A stretch of 64,000 bases of DNA, taken from contig CAKVCR010000001.1 of assembly GCA_934725835.1 (NCBI GenBank), forward strand, positions 1-64,000, written 5' to 3'. The notes beneath the pieces were generated by a model, which was not told the origin of the DNA, searched no databases, and saw nothing but the letters and a program-made list of their open reading frames with translations. The position numbers were made by a program, and so were the translations under genes. Positions 32,105-38,818 of this stretch are shown in pieces. The DNA is from an uncultured Odoribacter sp. (GTDB lineage: Bacteria > Bacteroidota > Bacteroidia > Bacteroidales > Marinifilaceae). Position 1 is the first letter of the stretch, and each line of letters starts with the position of its first letter.

Positions 32105-32177
32105 GGGGTGTTGGACAAGCGGTTTAAGTTATAGCCCTTTCACGGCTACGAGATGGGTTCGATTCCCATACACCCTA
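32105..32177 (+). tRNA. tRNA-Glu (TTC)
   Basis: Acceptor GGGGTGT/ACACCCT, anticodon loop CTTTCAC on TAGCC/GGCTA. Starts four bases after tRNA-Asp. Confidence 0.9.
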
Positions 32178-32292
32178 CTACTGGCGAATCTGCAGTCAGC
32201 CAGAAACGTTTTTAGCATTTACAACGAGAAATAAATGTAGCAAGTCATATGCTTGTTGGGTTATAGTGTCAGCCGAGTAAAAACTAATTTTA
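32178..32292 (+). ncRNA. tRNA-like or other structured spacer
   Basis: A CTGGC/GCCAG hairpin (32,181-32,203) is followed by a 77-base unit. The unit is closed by GTTTTTA/TAAAAAC (32,208-32,284) and holds CATTTA/TAAATG and GCAAG/CTTGT hairpins, the second with a 7-base loop, plus GGTT/AGCC. This is cloverleaf-like but lacks U33 and a normal T loop. Degenerate tRNA or unrelated RNA. Confidence 0.4.
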
Positions 32293-32363
32293 GATGTGTA
32301 GTTTAATGGTAAAACAACAGTCTCCAAAACTGTAAGATGTGGGTTCGAGTCCTACTGCGTCTG
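32293..32363 (+). tRNA. tRNA-Trp (CCA)
   Basis: Anticodon loop CTCCAAA on ACAGT/ACTGT. Acceptor AGATGTG/TGCGTCT has three wobble pairs. Discriminator G. Confidence 0.9.
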
Positions 32364-32367
32364 CTTT

Positions 32368-32440
32368 GCATTTGTGGTGTAACTGGATAACATACCTGGC
32401 TTCCACCCAGGCGATGCCGGATCATTCCCGGTCAGATGCT
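32368..32440 (+). tRNA. tRNA-Gly (TCC)
   Basis: Acceptor GCATTTG/CAGATGC, anticodon loop CTTCCAC on CCTGG/CCAGG. The T loop is ATCATTC instead of the usual TTCRANY, which is unusual. Confidence 0.85.
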
Positions 32441-32474
32441 TTTTGCATTTTTGCATTTATGCAATTTTATATTT

Positions 32475-32558
32475 GGGTGTGTAAACGACTACGGAGATCG
32501 GGCAGACTGTAAATCTGCTGCCTTCGGGATCTAGTGGGTTCGACTCCCTCCACGCCCA
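32475..32558 (+). tRNA. tRNA-Tyr (GTA)
   Basis: Acceptor GGGTGTG/CACGCCC, anticodon loop CTGTAAA on GCAGA/TCTGC, long class II variable arm. Confidence 0.93.
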
Positions 32559-32674
32559 TGTGAGATAGTTGCTTTACCAATTCTAACGACTCACTTCAAA
32601 CGGTAGAAATTGGCGTTTACGACAAGCGGTAATGAAGATCTTTCCTTCCACGATAGCAAGGGTAAACTACATTT
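32559..32674 (+). ncRNA. structured spacer with possible pseudoknot
   Basis: TTTACC (32,573) pairs with GGTAAA (32,661). Alternatively CCAATT (32,577-32,582) pairs with AATTGG (32,608-32,613), with AAACG (32,598) inside that loop matching CGTTT (32,614), an H-type pseudoknot layout. No tRNA features. Confidence 0.4.
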
Positions 32675-32747
32675 GGGAAGTTAGCTCAACTGGTAGAGCA
32701 TTAGGTTGAAGCCCTAAGTGTAGGTGGTTCGACTCCACCACTTCCCA
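32675..32747 (+). tRNA. tRNA-Phe (GAA)
   Basis: Acceptor GGGAAGT/ACTTCCC, D arm GCTC/GAGC, anticodon loop TTGAAGC on TTAGG/CCTAA, T stem GGTGG/CCACC. Confidence 0.95.
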
Positions 32748-32817
32748 TTTAATCAAATAAAGCCCTTATAAAAAGGCACATGAGGTATATATGAAATGGT
32801 GAAGAAAACATAATCAT

Positions 32818-32889
32818 GGACATATAGCTTAATGGATAGAGTTCACGACTACGAATCGTGCGATATAGGTTCGATTCCTATTATGTCTG
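32818..32889 (+). tRNA. tRNA-Arg (ACG)
   Basis: Acceptor GGACATA/TATGTCT, anticodon loop CTACGAA on CACGA/TCGTG, T stem ATAGG/CCTAT. Confidence 0.92.
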
Positions 32890-32893
32890 TTTT

Positions 32894-32965
32894 GCCCGTA
32901 TAGTTCAATGGAGAGAACATGGCTCTTCTAAAGCTATGATCTTGGTTCGATTCCAAGTATGGGTG
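32894..32965 (+). tRNA. tRNA-Arg (TCT)
   Basis: Acceptor GCCCGTA/TATGGGT, anticodon loop CTTCTAA on TGGCT/AGCTA. Four bases after tRNA-Arg(ACG). Confidence 0.92.
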
Positions 32966-32974
32966 TTTATTTTT

Positions 32975-33067
32975 GGAGAGGTGGCAGAGTCTGGATTATT
33001 GCACCAGTCTTGAAAACTGGCAACCGTCAGTGATGGCGGTTCGTGGGTTCAAATCCCACCCTCTCCG
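32975..33067 (+). tRNA. tRNA-Ser (TGA)
   Basis: Acceptor GGAGAGG/CCTCTCC, anticodon loop CTTGAAA on CCAGT/ACTGG, long variable arm, discriminator G. Confidence 0.95.
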
Positions 33068-33071
33068 CTCT

Positions 33072-33144
33072 GGGTGTGTAACTCAGTTGGTAGAGTAACC
33101 GGCTTTTAACCGGTAAGTCGTGAGTTCAAGCCTCACTACACCCA
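33072..33144 (+). tRNA. tRNA-Lys (TTT)
   Basis: Acceptor GGGTGTG/TACACCC, D arm ACTC/GAGT, anticodon loop CTTTTAA on ACCGG/CCGGT. Confidence 0.95.
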
Positions 33145-33148
33145 TTAT

Positions 33149-33239
33149 GGAGTAGTAAACCTAATTGGTAAGGTAGGAGATTGCTAATCTCTGAGTAATC
33201 GCTTCGTGCGGTGTGGTGGTTCGAGTCCACTCTACTCCG
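33149..33239 (+). tRNA. tRNA-Ser (GCT)
   Basis: Acceptor GGAGTAG/CTACTCC, anticodon loop TTGCTAA, long variable arm, discriminator G. Confidence 0.93.
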
Positions 33240-33246
33240 TTTATAC

Positions 33247-33317
33247 TGGAATATAATTCAATGGCAGAATGCCTCTCTGATACGGAGGTTATATAAGTTC
33301 GATTCTTATTATTCCAA
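33247..33317 (+). tRNA. tRNA-Ile (GAT)
   Basis: Acceptor TGGAATA/TATTCCA, anticodon loop CTGATAC on CCTCT/GGAGG, T stem ATAAG/CTTAT. Confidence 0.92.
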
Positions 33318-33319
33318 TT

Positions 33320-33473
33320 TAGACACATACAGCAAAATTTTTTGATTTAATTCTTTCAAATTATTTTTACAAGCAAATGAAAATTTTATGAAAAAGCATA
33401 GGATATTATTCCTCCCCTTAATATCCTATTGTAAATCAACAGAAGATAGTAATATCCTCTGTCAAAGTGTCTA
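33320..33473 (+). ncRNA. ACAGCAAA module 3 (154 bases)
   Basis: TAGACAC pairs with GTGTCTA. ACAGCAAAA is at 33,329. Inside are an ATAGGATATT/AATATCCTAT hairpin and an ACAGA/TCTGT hairpin. First of a three-module tandem with no intervening tRNA. Confidence 0.55.
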
Positions 33474-33476
33474 GTA

Positions 33477-33589
33477 TAGGCTCACACAGCAAATATGAAC
33501 AACTAACAAAACATATTAAAGAATATTTTATATTTCCCCTCAAACACTAAGTATTTTTGATGAATGAATGGTTTACATTTTAGAGCCTA
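33477..33589 (+). ncRNA. ACAGCAAA module 4 (113 bases)
   Basis: TAGGCTC pairs with GAGCCTA. ACAGCAAAT is at 33,486. It starts three bases after module 3; both 3' strands are followed by G. Confidence 0.55.
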
Positions 33590-33593
33590 GTGA

Positions 33594-33716
33594 AAGTCGC
33601 ATACAGCAAATTATAACGAAAAATTGGGTAAGTAATGCAAATATTTACATAAAAATCTGACAGGACAATCTTAAGTGTATTGTCTATCAACAGATTTTCT
33701 TTGATCTTAGCGGCTT
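33594..33716 (+). ncRNA. ACAGCAAA module 5 (123 bases)
   Basis: AAGTCGC pairs with GCGGCTT, including one U-G pair. ACAGCAAAT is at 33,603. It contains nested AAAATCTG/CAGATTTT and GGACAAT/ATTGTCT hairpins. A GTCTTTTTT run follows, so this end may also terminate transcription. Confidence 0.55.
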
Positions 33717-33786
33717 GTCTTTTTTATCCTTCTGCCATGTGTAGATAGGAAATCTGATTTTGGCATAGTCATTATCAGTTTTTTAA

Positions 33787-33858
33787 TGCCCTGTAGTCCA
33801 ATGGTAGAACGGCAGACTGTTAATCTGTATGTTGTGGGTTCGATCCCCACCGGGGCAG
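33787..33858 (+). tRNA. tRNA-Asn (GTT)
   Basis: Acceptor TGCCCTG/CGGGGCA, anticodon loop CTGTTAA on GCAGA/TCTGT, T stem GTGGG/CCCAC. Confidence 0.93.
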
Positions 33859-33865
33859 TTTATAA

Positions 33866-33938
33866 TGGGGTATCGCCAAGCGGTAAGGCACAGGACTTTG
33901 ACTCCTGCATTACGCTGGTTCAAATCCAGCTACCCCAG
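33866..33938 (+). tRNA. tRNA-Gln (TTG)
   Basis: Acceptor TGGGGTA/TACCCCA, anticodon loop CTTTGAC on CAGGA/TCCTG, T stem GCTGG/CCAGC. Confidence 0.95.
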
Positions 33939-33985
33939 TTCTGCTATAAAGCAAATGTGGTCTTAACGGTGAGATAAATGCAGAA
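33939..33985 (+). ncRNA. degenerate ACAGCAAA module 6
   Basis: TTCTGC pairs with GCAGAA. AAAGCAAAT (one change from the shared motif) lies two bases after the seventh stem position, as in modules 1-5. It abuts the tRNA-Gln 3' end. Confidence 0.4.
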
Positions 33986-34010
33986 TCTTCAAATCCGTGT
34001 TTGCTGTTTT

Positions 34011-34083
34011 GCTGGCATGGCGCAATTGGTAGCGCAACTGACCTGTAATCAGTAGGTTAAGGGTTCGAGTCCCTTTGCCAGCT
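34011..34083 (+). tRNA. tRNA-Thr (TGT)
   Basis: Acceptor GCTGGCA/TGCCAGC, D arm GCGC/GCGC, anticodon loop CCTGTAA on ACTGA/TCAGT. Confidence 0.95.
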
Positions 34084-34089
34084 TTTATT

Positions 34090-34158
34090 GAGAATGTGGT
34101 GTAATGGGAGCATACATGATTTGGGATCATGTGGAGCAGTTCGAGTCTGACATTTTCA
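34090..34158 (+). tRNA. tRNA-Pro (TGG), weak T stem
   Basis: Acceptor GAGAATG/CATTTTC, anticodon loop TTTGGGA on CATGA/TCATG, T loop TTCGAGT with only about three T-stem pairs. It is short (69 bases) and may be decaying. Confidence 0.75.
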
Positions 34159-34194
34159 ATTTTAGACTATAATTCTTCCACGCATATTTCATAT

Positions 34195-34278
34195 GCGGAT
34201 GTGACGTAATTGGCAGGCGTACAAGACTTAAAATCTTGTGGTATTCATACCGTGTGGGTTCAAGTCCCATCATCCGTA
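34195..34278 (+). tRNA. tRNA-Leu (TAA)
   Basis: Acceptor GCGGATG/CATCCGT, anticodon loop CTTAAAA on CAAGA/TCTTG, long variable arm. Confidence 0.93.
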
Positions 34279-34282
34279 TTAT

Positions 34283-34362
34283 GGTAGATTGGCGAAACAG
34301 GCAAACGCAGCAGTCTCAAACACTGTCGGGAAACCTTACGAGTTCGAGTCTCGTATCTACTA
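34283..34362 (+). tRNA. tRNA-Leu (CAA)
   Basis: Acceptor GGTAGAT/ATCTACT, anticodon loop CTCAAAC, long variable arm, T stem ACGAG/CTCGT. Confidence 0.9.
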
Positions 34363-34391
34363 CTATCAATAAATAATAAAGGTGGAATTAT

Positions 34392-35834
34392 ATGTCTAAA
34401 CACAAACAAAATAATGATGGAATTTATTTCTTAGGTGAATCCTCAACAGATGTCACCGGCTCTCAATACCTTGTACAATTTGGAGGCAAAAAGATATTAC
34501 TGGAATGCGGATTGTATCAGTCCAAAAGCAACAGTTATCTTGATTCCTATAAAATCAATTCAAAGAAATTTGGATTCAAACCAAGTGAGATTGATTACTT
34601 GTTTGTGGCACATCCACATGTGGATCATTGTGGCTTAATTCCTCGATTGGTTGCCCAGGGATTCAATGGAAAAATTATAACTACACCTAACACTGCAGCG
34701 GTTATGAAATCGCTGCTTTTTAATTGCGCTTTTATTGTGGCTGATGAAGCAAGGATTCTTTCAAAACGCTACAGCCGAAACTACCCTCCTATTTATAGTG
34801 AAGATGATGTTTCTAAAACATTGCAGTTAATTAAGTCTTACGGTGAATATGGTGTTATTTTCCAACTTGACGATGTAGTTAGTTTTCAGTGGATTTCAAA
34901 CTCTCATTGTGTAGGTGCTGCTCAATTACAGTTAATTTTGTCAGATGGATTGAAGACAAAGAAAATCCTGTACACATCAGATCTTGGTGCTTTGAATACA
35001 AAGAACCATTATGTAAGAAATATTGAAATTCCGACAATGTTCAATGATGTTGCCATTATGGAAAGCACATATGGGAGCAGAGAAAAATTAAATAAGAAAA
35101 CTAGGGATTTTGACGTTGAGCATTTGAGAGTAGCTGTCAATACTGTACTGGAACGAAAAGGTACTCTTCTGCTGCCATGTTTCAGTTTTAGCTGGACACA
35201 AGAATTACTTACTGTTCTCTATTTGATTTTTGGTTGTGACGATTCATTTAAAACTGATGTAGTTGTTGATTCAAAACTTAGCTGTGAAATTTCTGACTTA
35301 TATGAAACCATACTTAAAGGCGAAGACCTGGAATTATGGATGAAAGTGCGAAATTGGAAAAATGTTGTTTTCTTATCTGAGAAAGAAGAATCCAAAATGT
35401 GCCAGAATGATACTACTCCGAAGATTGTATTGTCATCCTCTGGATTTTGTACAAATGGTAGGATTGTAAACTATTTACAAAAGTTCTTGCCCGATTCAAA
35501 CAGTATGGTTGTATTCTCTGGATATGTTGGCGATAATCCTTCATATCTCTCCTATCGAATCAAGAACTATAAAGACTACAAGAAACTGACAATCAATAAA
35601 GTGCCGGTGGTAAATAGGGCTGACTGTATATCGCTCTCTACTTTCAGTAGCCATGCCAATAGAGATGACTTGATTAAGTTCGGTAGTTCTTTGAATACAA
35701 ACAAACTTATCTTGGTTCATGGTAGTGAAGAAAGCAAAAAGTCACTATCTGAAAGTTTAAGAAAAGAAATTTCTAAAAATGATAAGACTTTCAGAGTCTT
35801 ATGTTCAAATAAAGGAATGAAAATTTCGTTGTAA
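34392..35834 (+). CDS. beta-CASP metallo-beta-lactamase RNase
   Basis: 480 residues. The zinc-site motif HPHVDH is at residues 74-79, with NSHCVGAAQ, then YTSDLG (motif 4). The beta-CASP part has MESTYGSRE, PCFSFSWTQE, the motif B histidine in TFSSHANRDDL, and LVHGSEESKK (motif C). Family members (RNase J, CPSF73 and archaeal relatives) are RNA endo- or exonucleases. The gene follows the tRNA array by 30 bases and precedes the last tRNA, so processing of the phage tRNA or module transcript is a reasonable inference. GGTGG precedes the ATG. Confidence 0.87.
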   Translation: MSKHKQNNDGIYFLGESSTDVTGSQYLVQFGGKKILLECGLYQSKSNSYLDSYKINSKKFGFKPSEIDYLFVAHPHVDHCGLIPRLVAQGFNGKIITTPNTAAVMKSLLFNCAFIVADEARILSKRYSRNYPPIYSEDDVSKTLQLIKSYGEYGVIFQLDDVVSFQWISNSHCVGAAQLQLILSDGLKTKKILYTSDLGALNTKNHYVRNIEIPTMFNDVAIMESTYGSREKLNKKTRDFDVEHLRVAVNTVLERKGTLLLPCFSFSWTQELLTVLYLIFGCDDSFKTDVVVDSKLSCEISDLYETILKGEDLELWMKVRNWKNVVFLSEKEESKMCQNDTTPKIVLSSSGFCTNGRIVNYLQKFLPDSNSMVVFSGYVGDNPSYLSYRIKNYKDYKKLTINKVPVVNRADCISLSTFSSHANRDDLIKFGSSLNTNKLILVHGSEESKKSLSESLRKEISKNDKTFRVLCSNKGMKISL

Positions 35835-35842
35835 TCTTTTAT

Positions 35843-35873
35843 AGCATGGGTTGGAAACTTCCCATGCTTTTTA
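35843..35873 (+). terminator. rho-independent terminator
   Basis: AGCATGGG pairs with CCCATGCT, followed by TTTTAT, four bases before tRNA-Leu(AAG). Confidence 0.85.
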
Positions 35874-35876
35874 TAT

Positions 35877-35960
35877 GGGAGATTGGTGGAATTGGTAGAC
35901 ACGCTGCGTTAAGGGCGCAGTGCCGTTATTGGCGTGTGGGTTCGAGTCCCACATCTCCTA
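35877..35960 (+). tRNA. tRNA-Leu (AAG)
   Basis: Acceptor GGGAGAT/ATCTCCT, anticodon loop TTAAGGG on CTGCG/CGCAG, long variable arm. It is separated from the main array by the nuclease gene and a terminator. A CCACTAT/ATAGTGG hairpin follows at about 35,963-35,980. Confidence 0.93.
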
Positions 35961-36011
35961 CTCCCACTATTCTATAGTGGAAAAATTGCATAAAGAAAGA
36001 AGGTTTGACAA

Positions 36012-37073
36012 ATGGGTATTACAAAAAAACAGCAAGTGGAAAAATCACTCGCTTCTGACGTTTCAGTAAATAGCGATGTTGCGTTTGAAAAAATCTCTGC
36101 CAAAGAAGAACCAGATGATTACGTTTGTCAGACTTGTGGTAAGCACTATAAAAAAAGAAAAGGCAATTTCTCTCCATCTAAGTCACCGATTTATGCCGGT
36201 ACAGATGGATATATGAACACATGCAAAAATTGTGTTGATGAATTGTTTATACATTACACTAATTTTTTCAATGGCAATGAAGAACGTGCTATTGAAAGAA
36301 TTTGCCAGTTGTTTGATTTGTATTTCAATGAAAGTGCCCTCGCTGCATCAAGAAAAATCAGTGAGGATCGTAGTCGTATTTCTGTATACATCAGCAAGAT
36401 ACAGATTAGACCTCATACTGGGAAAACATATAGCGATACTCTGATTGAGCAAAAATCAAATTCTATCAATTCAGCCGATGATGTTGCTGAATATAGTGGA
36501 TTAGATGCTATTCAGTTGAAGAAAGCTGTTGGTGTTTGGGGATTTGGCTTCGAGCCGGAACAGTATGGCATTTTGAATGATATGTTTGACGATTGGAAAT
36601 CCAGGGTTGTTATTGATGGCAAGACAAGAGAAACCCTTGTAAGGGAACTGTGTATTATCAAGTTACAGATGAACCTTGCATTGAAGGATAATAATGTTGA
36701 GCTTTACACAAAGCTGATGAAAACATATCAAGAGACTATGAGATCCGCAAACTTACAGCCGAAGCAAGAAGATGAAAATGATAAAGCATCTGAAAAACCA
36801 ATTGGTGTAATGATTAAAATGTTTGAGGATGAACGTCCGATAGATAAGTGCCGACCAGAATGGGAAGACGTAGATGGTATTGTAAAATATATCACTATCT
36901 ATTTCTTAGGGCATTTATGCAAGATGTTGAAATTAAAAAATAAATACTCAGCTCTTTATGAAGAAGAAATGGCTAAATATAGAGTTGAGATTCCTGAATT
37001 AGAAGAAGCTGACGATGAAGATATCTTTGATTTCATTGTAAACGGCGGTGACGCTGATGGGGCAAAGGAATAA
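36012..37073 (+). CDS. probable terminase small subunit
   Basis: 353 residues directly before the large terminase, overlapping it by 17 bases. N-terminal zinc finger CQTCGKHYKKRKGN with a second CKNC about 30 residues on, then a helical middle part. Position, size and the DNA-binding-type N-terminus fit a terminase small subunit that recognises packaging sites. Sequence families of this subunit are very divergent, so the call is by context. Confidence 0.6.
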   Translation: MGITKKQQVEKSLASDVSVNSDVAFEKISAKEEPDDYVCQTCGKHYKKRKGNFSPSKSPIYAGTDGYMNTCKNCVDELFIHYTNFFNGNEERAIERICQLFDLYFNESALAASRKISEDRSRISVYISKIQIRPHTGKTYSDTLIEQKSNSINSADDVAEYSGLDAIQLKKAVGVWGFGFEPEQYGILNDMFDDWKSRVVIDGKTRETLVRELCIIKLQMNLALKDNNVELYTKLMKTYQETMRSANLQPKQEDENDKASEKPIGVMIKMFEDERPIDKCRPEWEDVDGIVKYITIYFLGHLCKMLKLKNKYSALYEEEMAKYRVEIPELEEADDEDIFDFIVNGGDADGAKE

Positions 37074-38799
37074 AGGTAATTTATCAGACTCTAAATACGA
37101 AAAAATAATGTGTGGTCTGAATATATGGATAGGTTACTATCGTGCAAACCCTGTACGATTTTTGATTGACTATTATGGTATGGAATGGATTCGTCCATTT
37201 CAGCAAGTGTTAATCACATTCATGTTCAGATTTAATAACTTTATGACTATTGCGAGTCGTGGTATGGGTAAGTCCATGATCGTTGCAGCTTTCCTATGTG
37301 CCTATTGTACGCTATATCCTGGTGTCAAGGTATGTATTGCTGCCGGTCAACGTGGTCAGTCAATTAACGTCCTCTTAAAGATTGTAGAGGAATTTATGCC
37401 ACAATCTCCTAATCTAAGGAATGAGATACTCAAAACAAATACTTCTCCCTCAGAGGGATTTATATATTGGAAAAACGGTTCTGTTATAAAGGTTGTAACG
37501 GCAAGGGATTCTGCCCGTTCTGCCAGAGCAAACATCATTATAATGGACGAGTTTAGACTTATTGATAAAGGTGTCGTTGATAAGGTACTGAGAAAATTCA
37601 AAGCCGGACAACGTAGACCTAACTTCTATAATAAAGAAGAATACAGCGATAAGGTTGAAGAAAATAAGGCTAAATATCCAAAAGAACCTAACAAAGAGAT
37701 TTATTTGAGTAGTGCATACTACAAGTATCATTGGTCTTGGGCAAAGTTCAAGGCATTTTTTAAATCCATGATTAAAGGCGAAAGCTATATGGTCGTTGGC
37801 TTCCCGTATCAATTACCTGTTTATGAAGGATATTACCCGGAAGAACAGATTCGTGAAGAAATGCAGGAAGATGACTTTGATAGCATTGCGTGGTCAATGG
37901 AGATGGATTCTCTTTTCTTTGGTAGTTCTGAAAAGGCTTTCTATAACTTTGAAACTGTAGATAAAATTCGTAAGATTCAAAGAGCATTATATCCGAAGCC
38001 TTATTATGCATTGTTGAATGACAGTAAGTATAAGTATGAACCCAAAAGAAATGGTGAGATACGTCTTTTATCAATGGATATTGCGACACAAGGCGGTTCT
38101 AAAAATGACGCTACTTGTTTTACACTGATGCAATTGCTTCCAACTTCAAGCAATCAATATATTAGAAATGTTCTGTATATTACTACATTAGATGGTGGTC
38201 ATACATTTGACCAGGCTTTAAAAGCAAGGCGGTTATTTGAGGATTTCGATTGTGATTACATAATCGTAGATACAAATGGTGTCGGTATTGGTGTATTCGA
38301 TAACCTTGTTATTGAACAGGTTGACGATGAAAGAAATACTGTATATCCGGCATGGTCATGTATCAATGATGACAAAATGGCTGAAAGATGTAAAGATCCT
38401 GAAGCAGAGAAAGTCATCTACAGTATTAAGGCTACTGCTAAATTCAACTCTGATGCTGCAGTATATCTTAGAGACTGTATCAAACGTGGAAAGTTACGAC
38501 TTCTTATCAATGAAATAGATTCTAATGATATTTTGAATCGTAGCAAGGCTTTCCAGAATTTATTAGTTGAAGATCAAGTAATGTTCCAAGAACCATTTTA
38601 TCAGACAACTGCCATGATTAAAGAAATGATTAACTTGGACTACACTGCTACTGACGGAAAAATTAAGGTCGTTGAAGTGGCTGGTATGAGAAAGGATAGA
38701 TACTCTTCTATCTCCTATGCCAACTATATTGCAAATGAGCTTGAAAGAGATATGCGTAATATTGAAGATGAATACGGATTTTCAACTTTTATCAATTAA
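37057..38799 (+). CDS. terL: terminase large subunit
   Basis: 580 residues. ATPase Walker A SRGMGKSM near residue 65, Walker B IIIMDEF near 160, then an RNase H-type nuclease with LSMDIATQGG near 337 and IIVDTNGVG near 404 as the acidic metal sites. It packages DNA into the prohead. The ATG at 37,057 was preferred over a GTG three codons upstream. It starts the virion operon with its small subunit. Confidence 0.92.
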   Translation: MGQRNKGNLSDSKYEKIMCGLNIWIGYYRANPVRFLIDYYGMEWIRPFQQVLITFMFRFNNFMTIASRGMGKSMIVAAFLCAYCTLYPGVKVCIAAGQRGQSINVLLKIVEEFMPQSPNLRNEILKTNTSPSEGFIYWKNGSVIKVVTARDSARSARANIIIMDEFRLIDKGVVDKVLRKFKAGQRRPNFYNKEEYSDKVEENKAKYPKEPNKEIYLSSAYYKYHWSWAKFKAFFKSMIKGESYMVVGFPYQLPVYEGYYPEEQIREEMQEDDFDSIAWSMEMDSLFFGSSEKAFYNFETVDKIRKIQRALYPKPYYALLNDSKYKYEPKRNGEIRLLSMDIATQGGSKNDATCFTLMQLLPTSSNQYIRNVLYITTLDGGHTFDQALKARRLFEDFDCDYIIVDTNGVGIGVFDNLVIEQVDDERNTVYPAWSCINDDKMAERCKDPEAEKVIYSIKATAKFNSDAAVYLRDCIKRGKLRLLINEIDSNDILNRSKAFQNLLVEDQVMFQEPFYQTTAMIKEMINLDYTATDGKIKVVEVAGMRKDRYSSISYANYIANELERDMRNIEDEYGFSTFIN

Positions 38800-38818
38800 A
38801 AAATTAGGAGGTAGATAG

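Noticed and set aside
33318..33786. Hidden tRNA genes in the large array gap
   Set aside because: The 7-bp stems are there, but no T loop, anticodon arm or D arm lies between them.
31654..35960. CRISPR array
   Set aside because: Repeated T-arm sequences come from tRNA genes; there are no regular repeats with unique spacers.
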